A stretch of 64,000 bases of DNA from Hygrocybe punicea. Lineage: Eukaryota > Basidiomycota > Agaricomycetes > Agaricales > Hygrophoraceae. Location of the stretch: NCBI GenBank assembly GCA_963556145.1, contig OY744468.1:2108001-2172000 (forward strand), in the 5' to 3' direction. How positions within the stretch are numbered: position 1 is the stretch's first letter; every line of letters starts with the position of its first letter. Made by a program: the position numbers and the translations under genes. Of the stretch, positions 35,050 through 46,590 are shown piece by piece. A model generated the notes under the pieces. It had not been told where the DNA came from. It did no database searches and worked only from the letters and a program-made list of their open reading frames with translations.

Positions 35050-35245
35050 TTAGCGCTCATTGGGCTCCTCAAACGTCACACCAGGTGAACGCACAGTACT
35101 GGGAAGTACTGGGTCTCCAGGGGATTTACTCCACTGTAGTTGCATTCACAAGTCAGAGGCTAGGTGTGGGATGGTTCTACTTTGCCTGGTTTTCGTATAT
35201 GTCCAATAGGCTCGGCCCTTTGGACAATAAATTTGACGCAAACAA
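35050..35245 (+). repeat. Relic resembling the 3' end of the LINE at 4.1-10.7 kb
   Basis: From TGGGCTCCTCAAACGTCA to GGACAATAAAT this stretch aligns by eye with the LINE 3' untranslated region (about 10494-10677). Shared blocks include the ACTCC/TTCC-TAGTTGCA or TGGTTGCACTC region, the CAGAGGC block and the final GGACAATAA. It looks like a 5'-truncated, diverged copy of a related LINE or a SINE using the same tail. It lies between POP5 and GUP1 and carries no coding sequence. Confidence 0.6.
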
Positions 35246-35404
35246 AAAATGCTCAGCCTGTAACAACAGGACTATCAATTTTTGAGTAGATGCCTTGGAG
35301 CTCAGATGTCTGAGGGCATTAATATTGCTAGTGGAGTCCTACACTAATTTGGAAATTTGTGCCTTGCCAACATATAGTCTTTTTGCATGTTAGTGGATAA
35401 ATAA

Positions 35405-37949
35405 ATGAAAGGACAGTTTCTCCTCCCACTGGCAATGCCCTCAGATATCCGAGCCTCCAAGGCATCCTCTACTCCCCCCTCGTCATTCCAGCTGGTCGAA
35501 CCTGGAGATATCCTGTCACCACCACCACCACCCCCACCTGTGCCTCCTCGGGGAATCACCATCCTCACCGTCAATATACCGTCTTCAAATCTCGGAGCAT
35601 CATCTTCACGAGACAGCGCTTCGAAGCGCCCGTCGTCGGCGCGATGGTTGACACCAGAGTTCATATTTTATTTCCTACTTGCTGGTGTGGTCATTCCCTG
35701 GATGGTCTGGGTCCCGGTGTCTCTGAGCTTGCGTGCGTAATTTCTTTGAGACTCGTGAGTTTCCAAAACTCATGAACTTGAGTTATTTTTTCTCCGGGGA
35801 AAAATAGCATCTCATCCCAACTATTTGTTATTCCGCTCGAGGCTTAGTCCAGGCTGGATATTTGGCCGGCATCTCGTATGTTCTCTTTTTGTTGCAGCAG
35901 ATAGCGGCGATGACACGGCAAGCGTATATAGGATAACAGCGACACGCAATACCGCTCCTTCCGCGATAATCTATCCTATCTACTGCTCATGGCGCTCACC
36001 TTTCTAATTCTTCTCTTCACCTTTTCATATTCACGCGCCCACCGCCGTGCGCAAAACAATCTATACCTCACCCCCTTCCTTGCAACGTTCTCGGTCCTCA
36101 TGCTCCTCATCCTGCACGGTGCGAGCACGCTCAAAGTCGCCCTAATCATGGTCGTCAATTACGCCATCGCAAAGGTGTGCCGTGGCTCGAAGGCCGGACC
36201 TATCCTGACGTGGGCGTTCAACGGTCTCGTGCTGTTTGCGAATGAAAAGAATGCGGGTTATCTGTTTGCCAGCATACACCCTGCCCTAGGGCTCTTGGTA
36301 CGTGAGTTTCACCTCGTCAAAAAGAAATCACATCAATATTGTCCTGATTTGGGGTGAGGGTGCAAAAAGGATAATTTCAAAGGTGTCTACCCTCGGTGGC
36401 ATGTCAGCTTCAATATCACGATGCTGCGGCTTGTATCGTTCAATTTAGATTATCACTGGGCGTACAACGCTGGCGCTCCAGATGAGGTGCGTACCTCGTT
36501 GCCCGCTCTCTGCTCTGTTTTTCACCCTCGCCCTCCCACCGTGGTCGTGTACAAAAGGTACCAGCACCACACCAAACAGAGAAGCAGCGCAAGACTACAC
36601 CACACCCGCGTGAGACATACTCGTTCATAAACTACGTAGTTTATGTGCTATACCCACCGCTGTACATCGCCGGCCCGATCATCACATTCAACGATTTCTT
36701 CTGGCAGGTCAGTTGTTTTGATGTCCCTTTCTTCCTCCGAGGTTCCATCACATCCCCCGGCTGCCACTGATGTCGCTGCCTTTGCGGAAACAGATGCACC
36801 GCCCGCTTGTCATCCCTATCCGCACTGTCGTCGGGTATCTTGTGCGTTTCCTCGTGTGCTTGATGACGATGGAGCTCGTGCTACACTACATGTATGTCGT
36901 TGCGATCAAGGACACGCAAGCGTGGGCAGGGGATTCGCCCGCAGAGATTGCGATGATGGGGTTCTGGAACTTGATGGTGGTGTGGCTGAAGGTTTGTCCT
37001 CACTTCAGGCCGTGATACTCGCTGGGAGGATGATAACGTTTTCGATGCTTGTGAAAGTTGCTGCTACCATGGCGTTTCTTCCGCCTGTGGGCATTAGCAG
37101 CCGGAATCGACCCACCTGAAAACATGGTGCGGTGCATGGCCAACAATTATTCGACATTGGGATTCTGGAGAAGTTGGCACAGGAGTTACAATCTATGGGT
37201 CACGCGGTAAAGCAGTCTATCGTTGCCCCTCTCAACGATAATTAACATGTAGGTAACTCGAACAAACAACACAAAGGTACATCTACATACCTCTTGGCGG
37301 CAGTAACCGCGTTGTGTTGAACAGCGTAGTCGTCTTTTCGTTCGTCGCACTGTGGCACGATCTGTCATTCCGCCTGCTTGCATGGGGGTGGCTGGTGGTT
37401 CTATTCATCTTGCCTGAGCTGGGGGCGAGGTGGCTATTGTCCAAGGGATCGGTACGTATCGGCTCGTCGAATATTTTTTCTTATTTCTTTTATTTGGTTC
37501 AGTACGAGGATCGCTGGTGGTATCGGCACGTATGTGCGCTCGGAGCCGTTGTGAACATTCTGATGATGATGTGTGCGAATCTCGTTGGGTTTGTGGTTGG
37601 CGTTGATGGGGTGAAGTATTTTGTTACGCAACTCGTGGGGAGTTGGTCAGGTACGCGGGGGGTTTTTTGTTTGTCGTCTTTCCATTCTATTGATTGACAT
37701 GCGGTACTTTTTTTTTCCCCTTGACCTTTGTGTACGGCAGGTGTTCAGTTCCTGGTTGGAGCATGTGCGTGCTTGTTTGTAGGCGTGCAATTCATGTTCG
37801 AGTACCGGTACGTCTTCCTTTTTTTTTCACCCCCCCCAAACAATTGGAAGGCACAAAATGGAAGACCAATGGATTCCTGATGCGTTTTGCTTTTCTGTTC
37901 GGGGATTAGGGAGGAGGAAAAACGCAGGCATATACATCGACGGTGTTAA
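35405..37949 (+). CDS. GUP1: GUP1-type membrane-bound O-acyltransferase (MBOAT)
   Basis: GUP1 is a multi-pass ER membrane O-acyltransferase that remodels the lipid of GPI anchors; it was first described in glycerol uptake in yeast. The N-terminus is Pro/Ser-rich and cytosolic-looking ([15 protein letters not shown], a run of eight Pro), then a first membrane segment ([18 protein letters not shown]). Later exons give [39 protein letters not shown] with [18 protein letters not shown], and the MBOAT signature [20 protein letters not shown]. The presumed catalytic His is in [16 protein letters not shown] (about 37345). The final exon reads EEEKRRHIH and stops at 37949. At least eight introns were inferred. 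The protein appears complete and all signature residues are present. A start at 35435 is also possible. Confidence 0.9.
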
Positions 37950-39844
37950 CCAGCGATAAGGGATTCGCAATCTGGTGAAAAGTCAGAAGGCAAGAACTTC
38001 GGAATATTCTTATCGAATGCGGAATTGTCCGTCGGTTTCGGACCGATTTTGGCGGTACCTACAGTCCCACTGGGAAACCCTTTCATTCCATTGCAAGACT
38101 GAGCGGGGACATTAAATACTGATATGGATTGACGGTACCGGTGTTCGGATCCTGAACCGAAGTGTTCAGAACACTTCGGTTCAACAAGTAAATGCGTGAA
38201 CATGTAAGCTCTCCATTTCGGCTTTGAAACCATAAATTTTGTGGGGTGCGGCAGAGTGGTTAATAACGTTGCGGGATAATGCGGCATCATGGGGTCATGA
38301 TCATCAGGCACAACAGATCAGTCCAGGATGCCGACATCGTTGCGACCCCACATCAGACAGACCCGGTTCCCATGCTTCGAATTTCTTGCTCAATTTCAAC
38401 ACCAAACTTGATATTTACGTTTAGTGGTTCCGAGTATTTTTTAGGCATAAAATGCAGTTTGTGGGAAAAGAGCAACACCACCACTCGGTGAACTGAACGA
38501 CTTTTCGGCTCCATTCTCAAAAGACTAGATCTAGATCTTTCTATACATTTTCAGGGAACGTCACGGTAACTGGCTGTCTGCCACAAAACTTAGACACAAG
38601 AGCCAAGCCCCATAGGGTGGATTGAATGTTGAAGGGTGATGATTACTTATGGAGATGCGTGCACAAGTATAGATAAGGTACGAAATCGAGAAATATCATC
38701 AGAAGGAACGAACTTGTAGCAAATATATATTACCCCCATCAAACCCCGCTCTGCTGGCAGCGCCACGGTATACACCGGGTGTTGGCGACGATCCAGGGTT
38801 CTGTAGTAAGAATTATTATTATTATTATGTACTACTAATTCACGAGTCCACCAGTTTTTGATTCATTGAAATGATGTTTCAAGAAACGTCGACGGCTGCG
38901 GCTGGCGGCCGTTGTTGTGCAACGTGCATTCCGACAGCTGTCCGAGTCGGAATCGTGAACAAAGGCGTCGTGTTACTACAACGTTCGACTTCAGGTCACC
39001 AAATATCCTACTGCCAATGGTGTTGCCAACCAGTAGGAATGTGCCAGTAGTGGAGGCCTTCGAGCAATGATTAATGATTAATGATTCATGATGCAATATT
39101 CGAATATTCATGTGTTGATTATTCGGACAACTTGAAACCAAGGATTCCTTGCCATCACGAAGACCCAGGGCGAAATATTATAACAATAAACAATAAACAA
39201 TATTTTCTTCCAACGCAAAAAGTGTCCCTTCCTACTAAGACCTCCCTGGATGGTCATTTACAAGCATGTTGCTTGTTGTATTTGCTGTTCCGGAACAATC
39301 TCGGTCATGAGCTGAGCTCGTTATTTGACCCACAGCACCGAGTTTACATCGCACATTGGTCATAATCAACAATTGCAACCGCGAAGTTACATACAAACAA
39401 GGATGTGGGGAGGGGCGGGGGGGTGATCATCTTAGAAATCATCAATAAATTACCTCCTATAAGGTGTCCAGTAGTGTGTCCAACAAAGCACAGAAGCCAA
39501 AAAAACGAATTCCAATGACAATAATCCCAGTTGGAAAATAAAAGAACAAATGCATATTCCCTATTCCTATTCATTTCTCCGAAGCAGAAATATATATGTA
39601 TATATATCACGGCTCACCATGCACGCCGTGTGGCCACCTAGCCATGACTTGTGTTGGGCCCCGGCGGGGAGGGTTGTATGTCGTCATGCCGCCTGTACGT
39701 AGCGTCCCGAAACCACGGGTCGTGGTGAATGCATTCCTGCTCTCTTCTAATCCGCGTATGACGATGATTTGAGAAGCAGGAAAAAAAAAAGAAAGAAAGA
39801 AGGAACGTGAGCATTCCTGAACTTTTTTTAATAATCAAAAGAAT
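37950..39844. other. Intergenic region of about 1.9 kb
   Basis: No gene is supported. A minus-strand frame at 37946-38311 (121 codons) has no recognisable domain. The stretch contains a 31-bp perfect palindrome (38153-38183), an ATT microsatellite (about 38813-38829) and a short TTAATGA repeat near 39068-39085. The right part near 39590-39610 is TA-rich. Confidence 0.5.
38153..38183. repeat. Perfect 31-bp palindrome
   Basis: The arm TGAACCGAAGTGTTC (38153-38167) and its exact complement GAACACTTCGGTTCA (38169-38183) are separated by a single A. The base just outside each arm does not pair. This may be the tip of an old foldback element or a dyad site for a dimeric regulator. It lies about 200 bp past the GUP1 stop. 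Confidence 0.8.
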
Positions 39845-41842
39845 TCAGATAGCGACCTCGTCTACCAGAAATTGGACACCGGTGTCGGAACGCAGGTCTG
39901 TACCCTTCGCTCGCATGGCGAGTAAACCCCATTCGACCCACCAATTATCCGCCTCGTCTTCGGCATCGTACCCAAAGAGATATTTGAGTTCTTCCCACCG
40001 CTCGGAATTGAGGTCGCCCTCCTCCGGAGTAAGGACGTTCAGCCCTGCAGCATCCTTGGCGCGCAGCACCGCATCTCGGCCCACTTGATAATCGCCAGGT
40101 GGGAGCGTCATGAACGTCATGTTGCCGAGCTCCGAAGTCGCAACGGACGTGCACCGTGGGATTCGAAGGTCCTGAAATGCATATAAGAAGCTTTCAATTT
40201 GATCTTCGGAGTGCAGATGCGAGAAAAGCTTCGCGAGGACGGCGCCGTCTTCGAGGGATAGGGCCGTTCCCTGAATCGAGCCATGCTGTGCAGAAGGGCA
40301 TATTATATATATATCATCAGCACCAGAAAGTAAGTCCCGGAGGAGTTTGTAAAAAAAAACTGACATGGATTGAGTGAGCTGCTTCGCCAATCAACACCAT
40401 CCGGCCGCCGTCGTGTACCCAATCTTCTAACTCCGGATAACCTCTCATTGGCATTGTTTTTGGCGGAGTCCCCATCTTCAGCAGTCGCTTCAATCTACAG
40501 AGCCGGGATGGGTTTTTGCGTTGAGATATGGAAAAAAAAAAATCACCTTGGCTGAATGTCCCCAAGTGAAGCAAGCATTGTTTCCTTTGAACCCACGTCT
40601 GCCCACGTGCCGTATGTTCCATGTTGGGGCACGTATACGTGGATTGCGAGAGCTTCTGACTGTTGCTGCTCTCCAAAATATGAGCGATCTCGTTACCTCC
40701 GAAAAGCGAAAAAAATATCCCCTACAACAGGAAACGCGAGAAGGCAGTGTCCATTGCCGAACCAAACATATATGTATCGCTATGTGGAGTGACGGTAATG
40801 GTGAATCAAGGCTAAACGTTACAGACGGAGGGGGGGGGAGGGTTGCACTCACAACGCCTTGTTTTGGTTCCAAAAGTTCGAGAAGTTCTGGATCCCGCAT
40901 CATCGACTTTTTGGAAACGGTGGTGCTTTATTCAAGAAGATATTCATTGAGATTTGCAAAGGTTTCACACTGCGTGTACTCACTGGTACATCCGCAAAGA
41001 CCCTGGATCGTTCTTATCGGCATCTGCATCCGGAAATTGTCTCCGCGAAACACCGTGTGGCCCGTCTGCGCCAACGATGACGTGCGCTCGAAGCACCTCG
41101 CCCGAGGTTAATGTCACAGTGCGATCGTCGGCATCGATAGAGGAGACTGTTGTGTTGAATCGAACGGTGGCGCCAGCTGAGATAGCAGCCCGGTAGAGGA
41201 GACGTCGCAAATCGTCGTGCTATAACAAATATATTCCAACGTTGTCAAGCAGCAGCAGCAGCGATGCCGTAAATTTGCCAACGTACCCGCGTAAATATCC
41301 ATTCACCTCGAGTTTCTCTCAGTACTTCCTCGCTCCATACATGTTTGCCTAGGCGATCACCCGATTCATCTGATAAAATAATTCATCTCAGCAAATCATG
41401 TTTATTTCCTTTTTTTTCCCCCGCAAGGGAGTGAGAGAGAGAGACGTACAAACCAACATGAAGACACCATCAGACTTGGTTCCAATGCGTTGGAGTTCTC
41501 CCCTTAGCCCCCATTGAAAGAGAATCTTGGAGCCGTTAGGAGGTAGCCGAACGCCGGAAGGAATCTTCACGAATTCAATTAAACAAATGAATGTATCGAT
41601 GTGCTGCAGCTGGCGGGACTCACGCCGTCACCATCGACATTCCGGTCCTTCTCCAACACGGTAACTCTGTGTCCCACCCGTCTGAGCGCGAGGGCACATG
41701 CAAGGCCTGCCAGTCCGCCACCGACGATCAAAAAATCGATGGCAAGGAGGGCTTGCTTCGGTTTTGAAGAATGCTATAGCAGTGGGTTAGTTCAGCGCTC
41801 AGCGCTCAGCAGCGATTCAAAAAGACACACCTTTCCGTTCAT
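39845..41842 (-). CDS. FAD-dependent monooxygenase (salicylate hydroxylase-like)
   Basis: A class A flavoprotein hydroxylase uses NAD(P)H and O2 to hydroxylate an aromatic or related substrate; the substrate cannot be read from sequence. A 4-codon first exon (MNGK, start 41842) is spliced to DFLIVGGGLAGLACALALRR (GxGxxG FAD-binding fold) and HRVTVLEKD. Then come GVRLPPNGSKILFQWGL, LRRLLYRAAISAGATVRFNT, the DG motif VIVGADGPHGVSR, MPMRGYPELEDWV, and the second FAD motif in the form GGRMVLIGEAAHSIH, followed by GSIQGTALSLEDGAVLAKLF. Family members normally have GDAAH; here the Asp is Glu. The C-terminal exon ends DEVAI at 39845. Seven or more introns. No targeting signal is seen. Confidence 0.87.
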
Positions 41843-44800
41843 TTGTACGCGCTCCGTCTTGTCTGACAGCTTAATGATGATGAGGGGATACGACGTTTAA
41901 GAAGGCACCATTTCAAGAATACTGGTTGGAACGCTCAGCAGATCTCATCGTCGGTTCCCGCGAGTTGGGTAAGTTATTTCATAACCGGTTAAAACTTGAA
42001 CAACTGTGTGCCATCTTTTCCCACACGAGTTTGTCTTTTTTTTTTTTGTTTCTTGGTCCTTTGCCGAGCCGTTTTGTTGGGTTTCTGGATGATTGTTGGC
42101 AAGGGTCATTTAAGTTACACGTTTGGATGTATATTTGTCGCAAGCCGCGTATGCCGTCCTGCAAATAAACAAATGCCGGGGTCACGGTCACGGTGCCGTG
42201 CAGCCACCGACTCGGAGCGAGCTGGATTTCGGGAATTGATTCTGCGGTTCTGCGTCACCCTCGGGCAGAAAATCTGGCGGTACTAATAACCTCGTTCTTG
42301 TCTAAACAAATCTGTCTCTCGCCCGAATGGAGAAGCAGACTCGGTATATTACTGTGTTGATGGGAACAAGTAACACGTTTCGAATGGTCTCGACAAGCGT
42401 GAGTTTGTCAGGACTCAGGAGAATCACGAAAAATTGATATCTATAAGCGGGCATCATGGTGACCAACGTTTAACAAGAAAATCCACCGACAGGCCCACAT
42501 AGAAAATTGTTTCCAAGGCTTTCTGTTTCGTTTCGGGAAAGTGTTGGCACCGAGTTACCAACGTAGGACTCGACGGTACGGTAGGCAGATCTGGGAAGAA
42601 CTTCAATAATAACAGGGAAAGCAACGTTAACGCCATATTGTCCAAGGGGGATAACGAGACCCACTTTTGTGCCGGCAGGACCGAAGACATCCAGTTGTAG
42701 TCAAGTCAGAGCCCGGGTGAAGCCAGATCGTGAACATCCCCCCCGGCGGAGGATCGTTACGAGAACACAGACAAGTTCTTTGGACGTTTGATGGCTATCG
42801 TGATGGCGAACCTGGTCGACTGTGGATCATCGCAATACGGAACCGCTCTCGTAAAACAAGCCCTTCCTCCCGGAAGCACCGCGCACACCCTGAGAAACGT
42901 GCAACATAATATTATTTATCGCCTGGAGAAATTGTTCTGCGAACGCGTCAGTTGAGCTGGACTGCGACAGAGTCATGCAACGCACCGGTTTTTGACGTCG
43001 TAAATGGTGTTGGTTCAAGCACACATTACCCTTCCAGACGACGGCACCGTCTATCATCTTCACAGCCATAACAAATTCACGGGACTCTGACCCCGTTACT
43101 TCCCTCGATGCCAATACACGGCTTGCTTCGCAGTGACTGTCGCTGGGAATCCCTATACCGTCGCCCAACGGAGCTCTAATCGATGAACTCTTCTCAAAGG
43201 GCGGTTACTATGACGAACATGAACCCACGTTTACGCAGCCAATATCATGCGCACACCGTTGATGGCAGCAGCATCACCGTGACAAGATTCACTCCCTCTC
43301 GTCAAACTTCTCCGGAGCGGACTCGCTTGCGATCGTTTTGCGCCTAGCATCTTATGCGGTCACAGCGAGATCATCGCGCTCTCTTCCCACCTCTCGCAAA
43401 CGCTATGGAGCGTGGTCAAGATCTCAGGGGGTCCCTTCATTTGGCGCTGTATTCCTCAAGGGATGTTGGATTTCCAGAGCAGCTGCCGTGGGCTATTAAA
43501 GCCGTTCTGCACGCTGCATAACAAGCTGACGAAACCATTTGTGCTGTGGGTGTGGACGGGTATCGTTTACTAGCCCGCGTTTTTACCGTGACCATGGACC
43601 TCGCACAAACGATCTGCCAGGGGCGTGATCAAGAGTACTCCTTCATTTTATGATGGCAATCCTCAAAGGATGATGTCGGAATACGATTTACACAGCAACT
43701 GCGTGAGTTATCAATGCCATTCCGCCTGTGATCTCTGCGGTGTACAAACAGGCAAAATGGTTTGTACTGCTGAGGTTGGAGCGTATCATACAGTCACCGC
43801 AATTGACCATCGGCCTCGTCTAGGTCTGGGCCTCGATCAAGGCGCTCCGTTTCTTGAGGGCGGTTACTGCTGCTGCTGGAGTGTGTGAGGTGGATTGGTG
43901 GGTTAATCCCACGTCGAGGGGATTAGTCTTCTAGTGCCCCGTAGTAATTTTTTTCTCGGTCATGCCCGCTACTTACCCTGACAGACGCCTATGCGAAATC
44001 AAGCTCGAAACGTTGTATGAAAGTGGCATGCGTCAAAGGCCAAAATAACAGCGTTCCAGGGAGGCAAATGACCCTTTGAAACAGATGTAATGGACATTGC
44101 TCCTGACAGTCACTACTGGCGACTTGATGTCTAGAAAGAAAGAAAATAAAAAAGATTTATATAGCTCCACTGGTTAGTTACCTTGTACGTCACTAAAAAG
44201 TTGCGACGGCGTTTGAGAAACGAGGCGATTTTGAGAGGCCTGTACTACGTAGCATTGCTATAAATTGTCCGGTTTCAAGTTTTGTTCTTTTCCTGTGGCT
44301 CGGAGTGCGCATAGTAAACACATCCCCCGGGGGAAAGAGGAGGAGCAGGATTCCATCGCCACTCATTCCTTGCCGGTAGCCAGCGCTTAAAATTCGAATG
44401 ACGCGGCTGCCTATATACAACGGTATCAGGGAACTGACTCACGGAAGGAGAAATGGTTCCACACGGAAGTCAGCGTCCGAGTCAGACATGTACATGGTAC
44501 ACGGGGGATCAGGTCGGTAAATGACAAACAGCGACTTCGGACGTGGGCGGTGGACAAGAATACCAGTTTATAATTTATTTTTATCATGACGGTGAGATAG
44601 CACCTTGGAATGCAAACCAGTGCGCGCGGGAGAACCAGATCGCGCGAGATACAAGGTGATCGATGATCTTTGCGTCAATATTTGCGGGAGCGAATTCGAA
44701 AAGTGCAGTTTTCCTCTAGATCTCGGAAAAGACAATCTATACTTGCAATACAAGGGAAAAAGGCCTCGCCAACATTAACATTCGGTATCAAAAAAATATC

Positions 44801-44908
44801 ACAAGTGTTCCTCCAGTAACTCAAGTCGTGCGACCTGTCTATATATAATAAAAAAACAAAACAAAAAAAGCCAAACAAAAAATCAATATTTTATCAAGTG
44901 ATAGGTTA
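41843..44908. other. Gene-poor stretch of about 3 kb
   Basis: I find no supported gene here. Minus-strand frames at 42454-42690 and 42827-43168 and a plus-strand frame at 43625-43888 have no recognisable domain and no convincing splice partners. The 42.4-43.9 kb part is less AT-biased than typical intergenic DNA and may hold a decayed or lineage-specific gene. The right end near 44830-44900 is A-rich and probably holds the 3' region of the CK2 beta gene. Confidence 0.4.
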
Positions 44909-45983
44909 TCAAAATTTTAGAAACTCGCACCGATCTCGAACAGCCTCCTGCCATCTCTGCAGCTTTGCAGTCTCATTCAGCTGGAATCCATATATCCTCG
45001 GACGATACCGCTCTGCTTTCATAGCAACGCTCGCCGTACTCACTGCCTCCCCTACGCCTCCCTCCACTGGCACCTCCAGTTCTTCCCTCGCCCCTCGCCC
45101 CCTCCTCCTCCCCTCCGACTCACGACCCTCCCCGCGTGATCCCGCAGATCCAAACTCCGTGGGCCCGTGCTTAGGCGGGATAATCGTGGGGTACACGAGG
45201 AAGAGGAGGTGCGGGAACGTCGTGCCAAAGTATGCACCATCGATCGAGCCGTGTCGGGAGGATTTTGGCGAGTAGAGATCCTCGCAACGCCCGCAGTAGA
45301 GCTTGACGGACTTTTCGTACGGGATGTCGGTGAGCCCGACGGGGAGGAGAGGCTGTTGTTGGCAGAGCACGCGCGGGCAGCGACCAAAGTCGGCCCGTTT
45401 GTATTTTTCAAGCTGTGTGATGTAGTTAGTAGGGGGGGCCGGGTGATGATGATGATGATAGAGGGGAGAAAGACTTGCCATTTTTGCGAGCCCGCGAACA
45501 GTGACTATCCACCGCGCATGGATAAGCCCATAAAGCAGTCTGGCCTGTACGTCGAGTGAACCGCGGAGCTCATCTTGGATCTCGTCATCTATACCCCGCA
45601 TTGCATTTGCACCACAATCAGAACATGCAGATAGGTTGATGAATAGACAGGAAACGCGCGCGCACCGAGGTTGTCAGTGATGAGGTCGAGTGCCTGAGGG
45701 TAGTTCGACACCTCGTTGTTCAGGCCAGTGAGATTGAACCGGTCGAGGATGAAGTCCTCGTCGACCTCGCAAAAGTATTCGTTGCCTTTGGAGGAGAGGA
45801 ACCAGGAGATCCACTAGAAGCGTGTGTGTGTGTGTGTATGGGTCAATCGAGCGCAGTGTACTGTTCAAGCGTACCGAGCTGCGCGAGCGGGTGAGCGAGA
45901 TGGAACGATGAAGAAAGGTGCTCTCACCTGGAGTAGTCAGATTCTGAGCCTGAAGAGATGTCTTCCACTGAACGGTGAATCAT
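44909..45983 (-). CDS. CKB1: Casein kinase 2 regulatory (beta) subunit
   Basis: CK2 beta forms the dimeric core of the CK2 holoenzyme and docks substrates. Exon 1 (45928-45983) encodes [18 protein letters not shown]. The next exon (45666-45813) starts [20 protein letters not shown] and continues [20 protein letters not shown]. Frame between them closes only if a 4-nt micro-exon CTCG (45875-45878, flanked by CAG and GTAC) is included, giving DYSSSWISWF. Then come [37 protein letters not shown], a GC-AG intron (45413-45478), and the zinc ribbon: [20 protein letters not shown] followed by [13 protein letters not shown]. The four zinc Cys pattern and GTTFPHLLF are conserved. The C-terminal extension has Arg/Gly/Glu-rich low complexity before [17 protein letters not shown]. 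Product complete. Confidence 0.93.
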
Positions 45984-46137
45984 GGTCATCCTACGGCTTG
46001 TACGCTCAGCGCTTTCAGTCCCCGAGGCTGGTCGTTGCGCAAACCAGTGTATATTTTCAAAACTGTCAAATATATTATGTAAGGCAGCCTAACAGCTAAC
46101 TGAGCGCAACTCCCAAGTTGCTGCCATATCGCCGACA
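45984..46137. promoter_or_regulatory. Shared divergent promoter region, CK2 beta / FMC1-like
   Basis: 154 bp separate the start codons on opposite strands, so the promoters must overlap. No recognisable element was picked out. The role is inferred from geometry. Confidence 0.55.
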
Positions 46138-46590
46138 ATGCGCTCGGCTTATAGGGCTATTCTTCGCGAGTTGAGCAAAGGGGTAAGAGATTATCAATAA
46201 TATTGCTTTGGACGGCTTGCAGCCAGCTGATCAGTTCCTCTAACAGTCAACATCTCGCAAAATAAACACGACAATATCGTCGAGTTTTCGGGCGATGTTC
46301 GAGAATCATCACTCCTCCGCGTCAGGCTTGGTTCCGGCAGATAGGTCAGCCTTGTTTGAGCGGGATATCCAGAACGCAATTCTGTTCATGCGGTCGCAAA
46401 GGGAACACAAGGTGAAGAAAAATCACGGCATCATGCTGTACTATGACACTTGACGTATCGTTAGAGATTGTTGGAGAGATATAACCCGTCGATCAATTTA
46501 ACCGCGAAAGAGAAGATACAGGCGACGGCACGGAGGGTTGGTCTGGATATGCCCGTAACTTACACGCCCACCTCCCCCTCTCCCGAATAG
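46138..46590 (+). CDS. FMC1: FMC1-like mitochondrial ATP synthase assembly factor
   Basis: FMC1 is a small mitochondrial protein that, in yeast, helps F1-ATPase assembly together with Atp12 at high temperature. Three exons, 46138-46182, 46247-46411 and 46465-46590, splice to 336 nt (111 residues) with frame kept across two GT-AG introns. The start MRSAYRAILRELSKG is a basic, amphipathic LYR-like opening. The middle has ISSSFRAMFENH and DIQNAILFMRSQREHK. The C-terminal block RLLERYNPSINLTAKEKIQA then ARRVGLDMPVTY is the most characteristic family segment. Size fits the family. Each exon is too short to be obvious as an open frame. The family call is by pattern only and is moderate to good. Confidence 0.8.

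Noticed and set aside
38240..38390. tRNA-like A box (GGCAGAGTGG) and a weak B-box-like GCTTCGAATTT
   Set aside because: The boxes are about 125 bp apart, no cloverleaf can be folded and the B box has several mismatches. No tRNA or SINE head is claimed.
39590..40320. TA-rich runs (for example TATATATATC)
   Set aside because: Simple repeats in an intergenic region and an intron; no regulatory meaning can be supported.
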